From: Clostridium cavendishii DSM 21758
GTDB taxonomy: Bacteria; Bacillota; Clostridia; Clostridiales; Clostridiaceae
Assembly: GCF_900141845.1 (NCBI RefSeq)
Contig: NZ_FQZB01000009.1
Coordinates: 220,557 to 284,556, forward strand
Direction of reading: 5' to 3'
Length of the DNA: 64,000 bases
A program made the translations under genes and the position numbers. Of the stretch, positions 19,201 to 27,210 are shown in pieces (within the stretch, counting starts at the first letter, position 1; each line of letters begins with the position of its first letter). The notes below the pieces were generated by a model, which saw only the letters and a program-made list of their open reading frames with translations, was not told the origin of the DNA and ran no database searches.

Positions 19201-21470
19201 ACGATAGCTATATTTGAAACAATATTCATAGAACAAAATAACTTCTCATAGTCTTCCATGCTATTTCCGATAATGTAAGAATGGTCGCTTATTTTCTCAA
19301 ATTCAAGTCCTAATTTAACAGTAATTATTTTCTTACCTCTACTTTGAAGAATATTAATAGTATCATCAATTAAATTACTATTCCGATATATAAATACATA
19401 ATCATCAATCACATCTTCATTCTCAGTTATATTAGCCTCTACCTTTAACCAATTAATTTTATAATATAAAGATTTTTCTGAAGATTCACCATTTTTATTC
19501 ATATTACAATCTAGATCCAACCAGAATCTTTGTTTGTCAAATGGATATGTAGGCAAACAAATCTTATGATAATCTTGGTTTTTATAATAATACTTCCAGT
19601 TTATATCAGTACCTTTGATAAACTCATAACAAATTTCTTTAACAGTTTGCTCAGTAAATAAACTTTCAATAGAATAATTTCTTAATTTGTAGTCATACAA
19701 AATATTATTTTTTTCTTTTTCCCTAATCGTTATCCCTTGACCAGTTAATTTTTTTTCTTCTTCAGAAACAACTCTATATTCCCCATACATATATACATTG
19801 TCTTCTGATCTACATAAATCTTTCTCATTTATACTACTTAATTTTATTCGCAACTCACTTGCGTTTCTAACAATTACCGCTATTCTATAATTATATTGTC
19901 CTCTTCCACAATTTATTGTATAACATAAATCTTTAATATTTATATCAGAGTTATATTCAAGAAAAGTTTTATATTGCTTAATCATATTTTGCAATGAAGT
20001 TAAACTTTTAGCCGTCAAAGTAAATATATGTTTTTCTTCTTTTTTAATATCCCTTTCTTTCATTAACTTTTGATTACTTTGCTTATATTCTTCCAAAACA
20101 ATATGACAATTTGTGCCACTTATACCAAAAGAACTAATACCACATCTTCTAAATTTGCTATCCCAGCTAGCAAGTTTAGAATTAACATAAAATGGTGAAT
20201 CTAAAAAATTTATTTTTTTACTGGGTTCATTAAAATGAATTGTTGGGGGTAAAGTCTTATTTTTAATCATCAAAACTGCTTTAATTAATCCTGCTAGTCC
20301 AGCACATTCATATAAATGACCAATATTGGATTTAACAGAACCTATAGCACAAAATTGCTTTTTACTAGTGTACTCTCTAAATGCTCCAATTAATCCATCT
20401 ATTTCTATAGGATCACCAATTGATGTTCCTGTTCCATGAGCCTCAATATATGACAAGGTTTCCGGATTAATCTTTGCATTATTCCATGTTGCTTTTAACA
20501 GCTCTGTATGAGCAAGAGGGTTTGGTGCAGTAATACCCATGCAAGTTCCATCCTGATTTATTGAACTTCCCCTTATAATTGCATAGATATTATCTTTATC
20601 CTCTATAGCTTTATTTACAGGTTTTAACAATATTGCAGCAACCCCTTCACCCATACCAGAACCGTTGGCATTATTATCAAAAGTCCTTGTAATACCATCC
20701 TCCGCTTCTATACCGATCTTATAGTATTTAGAATCAATAGGTGTAAAGTTCACCTTTATACCACCAGCAATCGCATATTCACATTCTCCTCTTTTTAATG
20801 ATTCACAAGCAATATGAACAGCTACCATTGATGATGAACAGGCCGTATCGATAAGCATACTTGGTCCTTTAAAATCTAATAAATAATTTATTCTAGATGC
20901 AATTATTGATGATAAATTTCCTGTTGTAGAAACTGGTAAAGAAGATTTGTCTACATTATGGATGATTTCTTTGTATTTATATCCTTCCAAGTCACTAACA
21001 AGTCCTAAAAACACTCCAGTTTTACTTCCTCTTAAATCATCACCGCCATATCCACCATCTTCTAAAGCACTATAAGTAGTTTGTAAAAAAAGTCGTTGTA
21101 GGGGATTCATCAACTTCGCTTCTCGTGGGGACATATTAAAAAAATTACAATCAAATTTATCAATATCATTTATATATGCACCTTTAAGAAATTTAATATT
21201 ATCGTCATCACTGTATACTGTTTTATAATAATTTAATACATCCTCTTGCCTTTCTTCAGGCAATGTTCTAATACAATCTACCCCATTTTTTATATTTTCC
21301 CAATACTCTTGAAGAGTATCAGCCATCGGCATTTTTATACCAATTCCAATAATAGCTATTTGATTATCCATTTCTTTTCCTGCAACTTCTCTTGAAGTGA
21401 AATTCTTAGAACTTATATTCTTTAAATTTAAAAAATCGGTCTTCAATTCACTCACATCCTTACATAACAT
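13242..21470 (-). CDS. AT-less modular polyketide synthase: KS-KR-ACP-KS-KR-ACP-MBL
   Basis: A 2742-residue bimodular synthase. KS1 about 36-460 (Cys about 211 in DTACSSS, EAHGTGT, NIGHL); post-KS linker ending LPTYPFDKQRFWL; KR1 with TGGAGGIG near 905 and catalytic Tyr near 1061; ACP1 Ser about 1224 (LGADSI). KS2 about 1295-1720 (Cys about 1474, ETHGTGT, NIGHL); KR2 with TGGTGGIG near 2148 and Tyr near 2305; ACP2 Ser about 2472 (LGGNSI). The last 205 residues are a metallo-beta-lactamase-fold hydrolase with THAHIDH near 2589 and TPGHTKGC. There is no AT, DH or alpha/beta thioesterase. Both ketoreductases should leave beta-hydroxyls. The ATG lies next to the loading-protein stop, so the two are coupled. 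The C-terminal MBL domain is the only candidate for product release in the protein. Confidence 0.95.
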   Translation of the reverse strand: MLCKDVSELKTDFLNLKNISSKNFTSREVAGKEMDNQIAIIGIGIKMPMADTLQEYWENIKNGVDCIRTLPEERQEDVLNYYKTVYSDDDNIKFLKGAYINDIDKFDCNFFNMSPREAKLMNPLQRLFLQTTYSALEDGGYGGDDLRGSKTGVFLGLVSDLEGYKYKEIIHNVDKSSLPVSTTGNLSSIIASRINYLLDFKGPSMLIDTACSSSMVAVHIACESLKRGECEYAIAGGIKVNFTPIDSKYYKIGIEAEDGITRTFDNNANGSGMGEGVAAILLKPVNKAIEDKDNIYAIIRGSSINQDGTCMGITAPNPLAHTELLKATWNNAKINPETLSYIEAHGTGTSIGDPIEIDGLIGAFREYTSKKQFCAIGSVKSNIGHLYECAGLAGLIKAVLMIKNKTLPPTIHFNEPSKKINFLDSPFYVNSKLASWDSKFRRCGISSFGISGTNCHIVLEEYKQSNQKLMKERDIKKEEKHIFTLTAKSLTSLQNMIKQYKTFLEYNSDINIKDLCYTINCGRGQYNYRIAVIVRNASELRIKLSSINEKDLCRSEDNVYMYGEYRVVSEEEKKLTGQGITIREKEKNNILYDYKLRNYSIESLFTEQTVKEICYEFIKGTDINWKYYYKNQDYHKICLPTYPFDKQRFWLDLDCNMNKNGESSEKSLYYKINWLKVEANITENEDVIDDYVFIYRNSNLIDDTINILQSRGKKIITVKLGLEFEKISDHSYIIGNSMEDYEKLFCSMNIVSNIAIVYEPTINLYKDLDDINSINGAVLNLIYLTKVISKYYTDEKVYIFLISRFAYEVTSNESMIYPYNAALIGLSKVINIENESIKCKAIDLDEKTNNSVILDEIKNTSDYKIVCYREGSRYVQLLEETSIENEIVKEIPIKKNGVYVITGGAGGIGLEICKYLAAKSEITLILVNRTKFPEKDQWDEIVKSNKNFKLVSKIKNIQNLIRTGTNIELRCADVTNFIEMRELINDIREKHGEINGVIHAAGVGSFRTIKEIDVKNFSEVFDPKVKGTVILDQLTMEDPLDFFVLFSSIATVFPAFGQSHYVAANAFMDSYSVYRNKIGKYTLCINWTTWKDTGMACDNGINIDTIFKAIPNDKAISGFKNALKAGIKQIIIGQLNYNSSKVNLIDKKSIKLSDEIEKKISFRKKNDTLEKHMKNKNIKKEVKIIGKDNGKYNKVERTLAEICSEQLGFSDINIYESFFELGADSIMIKKIHEEINNKFPNIVEVVDLFEYSSINKLAQFIMQKLEFTSSHILIEKNENKLVNYNYDDISIKITDDNYDDRDVAIIGMDVKLPMANNLEEFWENIENKINSITNFPIERQKEVEKYLIHNNKDFKNVKYNPGAYLTDIDKFDYSFFKIAPNEANLMDPCQRLFIQSAWKAVEDAGYGGNKLKGTNTGVFVGFSNNLRDSYGRLFFEDDFIEPAAIVGNMQTILANRISYLMGINGPSVVLDTACSSSLVAVHYACNSILSKDCDMAIVGGVRLNILPICNENETMGIESSDGETRAFDNNSDGAGVGEGIATIVVKKISKAIKDRDHIYGVIKATSINQDGRSNGLTSPNPFAHGELIKTAWSKANINPETITYIETHGTGTNLGDPIEIQGIKHAFKGYTDKKQFCAIGSVKTNIGHLFEAAGIVNLIKVVLAMKNRKLPPTINFINPNKNISFENSPVYVNTKLSEWRPECNILRGGVSAFGFGGTNCHVTIEEPPVIRKDRKVNDIDSFEVLTISANSKESLKQLVLEYNDFFKRQIDFNLKDVCYTANTGRGHYKFNIAMILKDKEDLLSKLEELNLNGFESLEKDLIYFGEVNPQNDIDINKYSKQDVLIADKISLGSFKELCKLYVAGVKIDWDSMYKNEEVFRTKLPTYHFEKKKCWLEFSDVINKFDNNNSLYYGTRWIEHSIKNNESKEKNEVILIFSSLKSINKELIDELRKTNAIVYEVYMEDKFYKIDDQKYIISNKEEDYEKLLKILEDKNIKKIIHSFTLDCNLKDVDSLDVLKQCQEKGVYSLFALLKSVNKMKFSNKIDMIIISSNVYEITGEEENINPHNATVFGLGRVISQEFPNIKCRSIDVSSDISVKEIFNEIFISEEFYQVAYRNGKRYVEEFCEINLDSFEENSTTLKEDGIYVITGGTGGIGLEVAKDLATRAKVNLALINRTPIPSKEKWNEILSNSRDAKLCKKVRRLKEIESIAATVQCFSANICDLSEMTNLIDNLRERYGNINGIIHCAAVPGDGFIINKQREVFDEVLCPKVQGTWVLDKVTEKDNLDFFLIFSSALSMIGEAGQGDYVAANSYLDVFAKYRNRKNKRTITIDWVSWKSAGMSVEYGFNVDKIFKAISTNDALEALNKVLHKNVKQILIGELNFDGEYIYIMNEFPMKVSEKIMDLISQKESLYVNKKKVLASNSKKSVILKGIDNDKITDTYLKIGNIWCEVLGIEEIHVDESFYELGGNSILAIRLLRKIQKEFSKITEISLNDILSLSTINQLAQYIESKLIKQDFENNNISGIESKNIKKGELTIKCFSNGMLTSNCYLLESEGEGVLIDAGTNSDIIMKAISESSIRLRYIIITHAHIDHMLSMDEIREKTGARILIHEDDKDGLENCLGALIINKRYSLKESDRCIKEGDVIKFGNVKLEVIHTPGHTKGCICLKTGNKIFTGDTLLKGGYGAPDEEYGNESDLMNSILNKLMTYEDDIIIYPGHGEYSTIGKERNNEFYRSYTIH

Positions 21471-21471
21471 T

Positions 21472-24045
21472 CTATTCTACCAATAAATTAAAGTTAGCAA
21501 TCATATTATCGAGTATTTCATCAAACAATCTGCATAAATCACTTATTAGTTCTTTTAACATCATTTTATTATTGCAGTTCCATTCTAAATTAATATATTT
21601 ATCAGTAATATCTAGAGTTAAGATGACATCATATATATTTAAAAATTGATTATTATTAATTAACTTTTTTTCGCATATTATATATTGTAATTCTAGGTGA
21701 TTTTCAGTAATACTACTATTCTGGCTTATTTCTGAAAAAATAGTTTGTCCATTATTTTCTTCACAATTCCTTTTGATAACAGTAAATATTTCCATCATAT
21801 TTTCAATGTTATTTATATTTACAGAAATAGGTACAATCATATTCTCAGATGTCAGTAAAGTTTGTATACTAACTATAGGATTGTCTGTTGCTACGTACAA
21901 TGAATATATGAATATACCTGTTAATATATCTTTTACATGTACATCCAAATAATTTGACATATTAATTAAATTCGATAATCTTTCATCTACAATAAAAGAT
22001 CTTATTTTATCATATCTAGACTCTTCTCTTATGGTTCTATTAACAAGATCTATTGGTTTTTGTATAGTTTCTATTAATTCTTTATTCTGTTGGTCAATAA
22101 ATTCTGCTAATTTTTTAATAGTCGGATAAGAAAAAATATTTCCTATAGTAATTTTATTAGGATAGATTTTCTCTAATTTAGAATGAATCTGAGTTAACTT
22201 AATAGAATTTCCTCCATATTCTATTAAGTTATTATTTAAACCAATATCAGTATCTCCTAATATTTCTATACAAATATCTAATATTTGTTTTTCTGTTTCT
22301 GAATAAATTACTTCAACACATTCACTATTCTCATTAAATAGAATATACTCTCCATATTCTTGTATAATGCTATCAAAATCTTTATTTAAATATTTCTTAG
22401 CTAATTTAAACCTTTGTGGCTTTCCACTATTAGTTTTAGGTATATTTGATATTGGAATAACAACTTTAAGTTCTAAACCTATTTCCTTTAACATTCCCTT
22501 CTTTATCTTCTTTATAACTTTACAAAATTCTTCTTTAGAAAGACTTGATGCTATAAATAATATAATTTCATCTTTCTGCAACAATTCATTAAAAATAGAT
22601 GTTGCTATTATAAATTCCTGTTTTATTCCACTTTGTTTTGCTGCTATTCTTTCTAAATCCTGAGGATAAAAATTACTTCCATTTACAAAAATTATATCTT
22701 TTTTTCTACCAGTAACTATAAGCCTTGAATTGATAATGCATCCTACATCTCCTGTTTTAAACCATTTATCCTTTGTAAAATAATTATTCATATTATCTTC
22801 ATTATTAAAATATTTTAGAAATACATTCTTTCCTTTTATTTGTATATTCCCTATTACTTCTTCACCAACATCTTCATCACAATCATTACATATTCTTACC
22901 TGGCAATCTTCAACCGGATAACCTAAATTTACAAATGTCGCAGTTAAATTAGGTTCTTCAAAATTTTCAATTTTTATCTTATTGTCAATTGATAGATTTT
23001 TTCTATTTAAAGTTACTTCATTGAGAGTTTCACCTACTAAAGGAAAAGAAATTGCTAAACTTGCTTCCGTCATTCCATATACAGGAAACATTACGCAATT
23101 TTTTAATTTATATTTGGACATTATATTTAGAAAGTTTTTACATAATTCTACAGATACAGGTTCTGCACCATTATAAATTAATTTTATGGCTGATAAATCT
23201 ACTCCAGACATAACTTCAGTATTAAAATTTTCTAAAATATATTTAAATCCAAAGTTTGGTGATGAGGTAAATGTAACTTTATACTCAGAAGCTTTCTTTA
23301 ACCAAGATATTGGTTTGTTTAAAAACATACGTGTATCCATAATATGTTGATTTATATTAGCTGCAAGAGGCGTTAAATGAAAACCAATTAATCCAATACC
23401 ATGTGATAACGGCATCCAACTCAATGTAGAATCCGTATTAACTTGTTTTGATGCCTTTATTATAGCGTAAATATTAGACATTAAATTTCTATAAGTAAGT
23501 ACTACCCCTTTAGGATTTCCGGTAGAACCTGAAGAAAATTGAATTAAAGCTTTATCCACATCTATTTTATTTTGAATCACCCCTTTTTTAGGAGTTAAAT
23601 TTACAGCATCAATCATTATAATTCTTGACTGCATACTTTCAAATTCATTCACAAAACCTTTATTTGCCAAAACATCATTCATATATTCAATTAATTCCTT
23701 ATTAACTACCAAGTAACTATTTTGCATCATTTTGAGCAACTTAAATATCATTATTCTATGTTCTTCACTATATCCCAAAGGTGCTGTAACTGGTATAATA
23801 CCTCCTAATATACAGGCCCATAAAGTTCGTATAAAATCAAAATTATTGTTTAATTGGAGCAGAATCTTATCGCCTGATTTTATTCCAACTTGTTGTATAT
23901 ATCCTAATAAAAAAAGTGCTTCCTCATACATGTCAGAATAAGATATAAAATAGTCTTTTGAATTTTCATTAATAAAAGTTATACCTTTTTCTTTTTCTTT
24001 TTCTAAAGAACAAAGTAATTTTATTAATGTATCATATTTAACCAT
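21472..24045 (-). CDS. Loading protein: fatty-acyl-AMP ligase - ACP - half condensation domain
   Basis: Activates a carboxylic acid as acyl-AMP and passes it to its own carrier domain, priming the PKS. Residues 1 to about 565 are an adenylating domain (IQFSSGSTGNPKGVVLTYRN, YGMTEASLAIS, FKTGDVG, TGRKKDIIFVNG). The YNGAEPVS and FVNLGYPVEDCQVRI segments favour a FAAL over an ordinary acyl-CoA ligase. The ACP has its serine near residue 614 (YGGNSIKL). Residues about 665-857 resemble only the C-terminal lobe of an NRPS condensation domain (FIVDERLSNLINMSNYLDV ... IYDVILTLDITDKYINLEW); the N-terminal lobe with HHxxxDG is missing. RBS AGGAGGG. It lies directly before the PKS. Confidence 0.9.
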   Translation of the reverse strand: MVKYDTLIKLLCSLEKEKEKGITFINENSKDYFISYSDMYEEALFLLGYIQQVGIKSGDKILLQLNNNFDFIRTLWACILGGIIPVTAPLGYSEEHRIMIFKLLKMMQNSYLVVNKELIEYMNDVLANKGFVNEFESMQSRIIMIDAVNLTPKKGVIQNKIDVDKALIQFSSGSTGNPKGVVLTYRNLMSNIYAIIKASKQVNTDSTLSWMPLSHGIGLIGFHLTPLAANINQHIMDTRMFLNKPISWLKKASEYKVTFTSSPNFGFKYILENFNTEVMSGVDLSAIKLIYNGAEPVSVELCKNFLNIMSKYKLKNCVMFPVYGMTEASLAISFPLVGETLNEVTLNRKNLSIDNKIKIENFEEPNLTATFVNLGYPVEDCQVRICNDCDEDVGEEVIGNIQIKGKNVFLKYFNNEDNMNNYFTKDKWFKTGDVGCIINSRLIVTGRKKDIIFVNGSNFYPQDLERIAAKQSGIKQEFIIATSIFNELLQKDEIILFIASSLSKEEFCKVIKKIKKGMLKEIGLELKVVIPISNIPKTNSGKPQRFKLAKKYLNKDFDSIIQEYGEYILFNENSECVEVIYSETEKQILDICIEILGDTDIGLNNNLIEYGGNSIKLTQIHSKLEKIYPNKITIGNIFSYPTIKKLAEFIDQQNKELIETIQKPIDLVNRTIREESRYDKIRSFIVDERLSNLINMSNYLDVHVKDILTGIFIYSLYVATDNPIVSIQTLLTSENMIVPISVNINNIENMMEIFTVIKRNCEENNGQTIFSEISQNSSITENHLELQYIICEKKLINNNQFLNIYDVILTLDITDKYINLEWNCNNKMMLKELISDLCRLFDEILDNMIANFNLLVE

Positions 24046-24105
24046 ATTAACCCTCCTTTTATTTACTTTTATTGATAAATTTTACATATAATCATATCAT
24101 TTCTT

Positions 24106-24133
24106 AGTTAAATGAACGTCGTTTCATTTAACT
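24106..24133. promoter_or_regulatory. Perfect inverted repeat, candidate operator in the MFS-loading gene gap
   Basis: Two 11-bp arms AGTTAAATGAA (24106-24116) and TTCATTTAACT (24123-24133) around a 6-bp centre. There is no T-run after it, so a terminator is unlikely. It sits about 60 bp upstream of the loading-protein ATG in a 146-bp gap, where an internal promoter or regulator site would be expected. Confidence 0.6.
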
Positions 24134-24191
24134 ATATGGAATATAGAAACTGTTAATATACTTATACTCTACAAACAAACTATATACTCTG

Positions 24192-25373
24192 TTATGATTT
24201 AGAGTAACTTTTAATAAGACCTAATTTATAAACTAATACAGCTCCAAATATTGCTGCAGTAATAGGAATAATATAAATTAGCAAACTAAAATTGTACTCT
24301 AAAAAATAACCTGTTATTGTAGGACCAACAAAAAAACCCAAAAATGTCATAGTTTGAAACACACCATTAGCTGTTCCTCGCATATCCTTCTCTATCTCTT
24401 TATTTATAACAGATGGGAATATCGATGTAAGGCACATAAATCCAGATAAAATAAATATAGTCCCTATAAATATAAAAATAAACATTTTTAGATATATCAA
24501 TATAAATCCTAAACTCATAGCCAGAAAAGCACCTACAGTTACATTAACAAAATTCTTCTTATCAGCTATATTAGTAGCTATTTTAAGTGTCACAATCCCA
24601 ACAATAATAGCAGGTAAAAATACATACCACATATGATTAGCACCTATTTTAATCTTTAATTCATCTGGTACAATCATAAACATTTCTGACATAATATAAT
24701 TAAAAATAAAACCACAAATACTTAAAAATAGTACAGTCTTATTTTTTAACAAAAGCTTTATATCTAAAAAAATTGAATTTTTAGTATCTGCTATCTTATC
24801 TCCATCTCTTTTTTCTTCAATAAAAAACAATATAAATATTATAGATAAAAAGATTAAAAAGGAACAACCTATAAACATATTATTAACAGATATCAAATTA
24901 TAAAGCATTGGTCCTAATGCAAATGCCAATACTGCTCCCAAAGCAACAATTACTCCTGATATTCCCATTGCTCTACTCTTTTTTTCATCCTCTATACTAT
25001 CACCCACCCATGAATAAGCTATTGCCATAACAGCACCAGATCCCTGTAATGCTCTTGCAAAAATCAAAATATATATATTCTTAGCCAAGCCAGCTAAAAA
25101 TAAGCCTACAGATAGTTGAATCAACCCAATTAGAATTACAGGCTTCCTTCCAATTCTATCACTAAGACTTCCATATGGAATTTGAAAAAGCGCATTTGTT
25201 AACCCGTAAATCCCTAAAGACAATCCACATAAGAAAGGCGTATCCCACTTCAATGTAGCAGCATATATAGTTATAAAAGGATTCAACATTGTCATTGACA
25301 ACTCCCTAAATCCCATAACCAGTCCCATAGCTATTAAAAACTTTTTCTCTTTTTTTGTAAAAATATCATTCAT
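24192..25373 (-). CDS. MFS transporter, probable exporter of the polyketide
   Basis: A 393-residue major facilitator with about 12 membrane segments and the A-like motif YGSLSDRIGRKPVI between helices 2 and 3. Its position as first gene of the biosynthetic operon suggests product export or self-protection. It is clearly paralogous to the MFS protein at 53823-55022: both share SMTML/AMTMV...PFI, LGIYGL/LGIFGL, FQIPYG, ARAxQGSGAV and AxxYSW segments. Transcription begins about 30 nt upstream from the promoter in repeat R. The ribosome site (AAAGGGA) is weak. Confidence 0.88.
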   Translation of the reverse strand: MNDIFTKKEKKFLIAMGLVMGFRELSMTMLNPFITIYAATLKWDTPFLCGLSLGIYGLTNALFQIPYGSLSDRIGRKPVILIGLIQLSVGLFLAGLAKNIYILIFARALQGSGAVMAIAYSWVGDSIEDEKKSRAMGISGVIVALGAVLAFALGPMLYNLISVNNMFIGCSFLIFLSIIFILFFIEEKRDGDKIADTKNSIFLDIKLLLKNKTVLFLSICGFIFNYIMSEMFMIVPDELKIKIGANHMWYVFLPAIIVGIVTLKIATNIADKKNFVNVTVGAFLAMSLGFILIYLKMFIFIFIGTIFILSGFMCLTSIFPSVINKEIEKDMRGTANGVFQTMTFLGFFVGPTITGYFLEYNFSLLIYIIPITAAIFGAVLVYKLGLIKSYSKS

Positions 25374-25411
25374 TTTTCTTTTCCCTTTTTTTCTTTATTT
25401 TCCATATTTTA

Positions 25412-25660
25412 TATTTTACTCCTTGTTATAACACTTTTCAAGCAAAAGCAATAAAAAAGCAGAAGACGTTATTTAAAATATTAATACTCTTAGATTAGCA
25501 TATTATTTAAATTCCTATATTACAAAACTAAAGGCAAGGTAGAAAGACTACTTCAATTCATTGACGCTCATCTTATAAAAAGATTTAGATTTAATTCAAT
25601 GGCAGAAACGTCAAAAAAGATATTCTACATATTATATTAATATATAAAATATCTTTTTGT
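25412..25660. repeat. Direct repeat R, right copy
   Basis: Contains the polyketide-operon promoter block (25412-25459), about 83 bp absent from the left copy (25460-25542), and the 118-bp block (25543-25660) identical to 7162-7279. Its distal hairpin also serves as the likely terminator of the amidase gene. With the left copy it brackets the whole biosynthetic operon in direct orientation. Confidence 0.9.
25413..25441 (-). promoter_or_regulatory. Sigma-A promoter of the polyketide operon
   Basis: Minus strand: -35 TTGAAA (25436-25441), 17-bp spacer, -10 TAAAAT (25413-25418), giving a start near 25405 and a short leader before the MFS gene. It is the same promoter as that of aspD. Confidence 0.8.
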
Positions 25661-25724
25661 TTAACTTATATAACTATAATTCAATATAAATTAACACTTA
25701 AAGTACAATCTAAAAATACTTATA

Positions 25725-26225
25725 TTATAGTAAATCCTTTAATTTTGTTTTAATTTCTTCAAAAGGAAAATTTGCCCCTGGACATTCTGTAGTAGGCTTA
25801 ACATCTTTATGTCTCTTTAAATCTTTAATATTATATTTTTTCATTAGATATCTAGATAATGCAATTAGACTCTTCATTTGTTGTGGAGTTAATTTTTCGT
25901 TGTTAAGATTTCCTTCTACTGCAATCCCAAATGCTTTATCATTTACTCCTGGAGCATGAGCTCCTACTGCATTCTCTGGCCTACCTCTATATATTGTACC
26001 ATCTTTTCTTATATAAAAATGATAACCTATTCCTGCCCATCCTCTTTTTTTATGCATTGCATCTATTTGCTCTGGCGTAAGATTATCATCTGCAGTATGA
26101 TGATATACTATCATAGTAGGCTTTAAGGTATACTTTAGAGGTTGTGACCATTTATATGCAACTTCTTTAATCTTAGGTGCTGGATTTAAAATCTTATCTT
26201 TTATGCTTTTTAATATAGCTCTCAT
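25725..26225 (-). CDS. N-acetylmuramoyl-L-alanine amidase (Amidase_2/PGRP type)
   Basis: Zinc amidase that cuts between muramic acid and the peptide stem of peptidoglycan. In 166 residues it has VYHHTADDNLTPEQID (zinc His), GWAGIGYHFYIRKDGTIYRGR, HAPGVNDKAFGIAVEGN and a C-terminal HKDVKPTTECPGANFPF (zinc His/Cys). No cleavable signal peptide and no cell-wall binding repeats are visible, so the location is uncertain; such compact forms are common as phage or cell-lysis amidases. A fragment of the same gene lies left of the polyketide operon. Confidence 0.88.
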   Translation of the reverse strand: MRAILKSIKDKILNPAPKIKEVAYKWSQPLKYTLKPTMIVYHHTADDNLTPEQIDAMHKKRGWAGIGYHFYIRKDGTIYRGRPENAVGAHAPGVNDKAFGIAVEGNLNNEKLTPQQMKSLIALSRYLMKKYNIKDLKRHKDVKPTTECPGANFPFEEIKTKLKDLL

Positions 26226-26375
26226 AACTACTCCAAATTTATTGCTCTAATTAAACTATATGTTTTTTATTTTCTTTTTGTTACTATAATAAAAGCTCTT
26301 ATACTTTTTTTATTTTCTTCATAACAATTATGAAATATTAGTATAATATAATAATAAATTTTTAGGAGACATACT

Positions 26376-27068
26376 ATGAGTAAATATAATACTCTAGACC
26401 ATTCTAATATATATTCATATTTTATTAGCAGTAATCCAATTACCTCTTTTAATCCTGTTAGTATATATCCAACCATTCATAAAACTGCTTTTATAAGTCC
26501 TTTTTCTAGTATTATAGGAGACGTAAGAATTTGCAGTGAAGTATTTATTGGCTGTAATTCAACGCTTAGAGCTGATGAAGGTACCCCATTTTATATTGAC
26601 CATAAAACTAATATTCAAGACGGAGTAACCTTACATGGATTGAAAAATATGAAATTCACTGTAAATGAGGAAACTTATTCTATTTATATAGGAAAAGAAG
26701 TTAGCATTGCTCACGGAGCTTTAATTCATGGTCCATGTATTATAGGAAATAATACTTTTGTCGGCTTTAATGCCATTGTCTTTAATTCTATTGTTGAAGA
26801 TAGCTGTTATATTGATTTAGGAGCTATTATTACAAATGGAGTAAGAATTCCTTCTAATAGATATGTTCCTGTAGGAGCTATAATAAATACTCAGGAAAAA
26901 GCTAATGCTCTAGGTATGATATCACAAAATAATGAAGATTTTGCTAAAGGGGTAGTTAAATCAAATATAGAACTCTCCCAAGCTTATTCTCTAAAATTTG
27001 GTGACACTAGATGTAATTGTGGTCTTTCTTATAATTTAAATGATCTTAATAATTTAGAAAATAAATAA
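26376..27068 (+). CDS. Gamma-class carbonic anhydrase-like protein
   Basis: A 230-residue left-handed beta-helix protein of the Cam/CcmM gamma-carbonic anhydrase group, probably interconverting CO2 and bicarbonate. It shows hexapeptide repeats (STIHKTAFISPFSSIIGDV-like turns), the metal-ligand region SIAHGALIHGPCIIG and YIDHKTNIQDGVTLHG. The N-terminal 25 residues precede the helix; the C-terminal 40 residues form helices and end in CNCGLSYN. RBS TAGGAG. It is transcribed divergently from the amidase. Enzymatic activity is inferred from family only. Confidence 0.8.
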   Translation: MSKYNTLDHSNIYSYFISSNPITSFNPVSIYPTIHKTAFISPFSSIIGDVRICSEVFIGCNSTLRADEGTPFYIDHKTNIQDGVTLHGLKNMKFTVNEETYSIYIGKEVSIAHGALIHGPCIIGNNTFVGFNAIVFNSIVEDSCYIDLGAIITNGVRIPSNRYVPVGAIINTQEKANALGMISQNNEDFAKGVVKSNIELSQAYSLKFGDTRCNCGLSYNLNDLNNLENK

Positions 27069-27210
27069 CTTTATCTTTTACTATGCAAAAAGAATAGAAT
27101 GCATTTTTAAATACTTTCTATCCTTTAAAATATTTATTAATAAAACCTATCCTATCTTTATAATATTAAATGTTGCTGCATTTACCTCATTATCACAGGT
27201 TGTAATAGAA

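Noticed and set aside
13242..21470. A hidden AT or DH domain in the synthase
   Set aside because: The post-KS regions are about 180-200 residues of linker ending in LPTYPFDKQRFW-like motifs, with no GHSxG; no HxxxGxxxxP motif of a dehydratase was seen.
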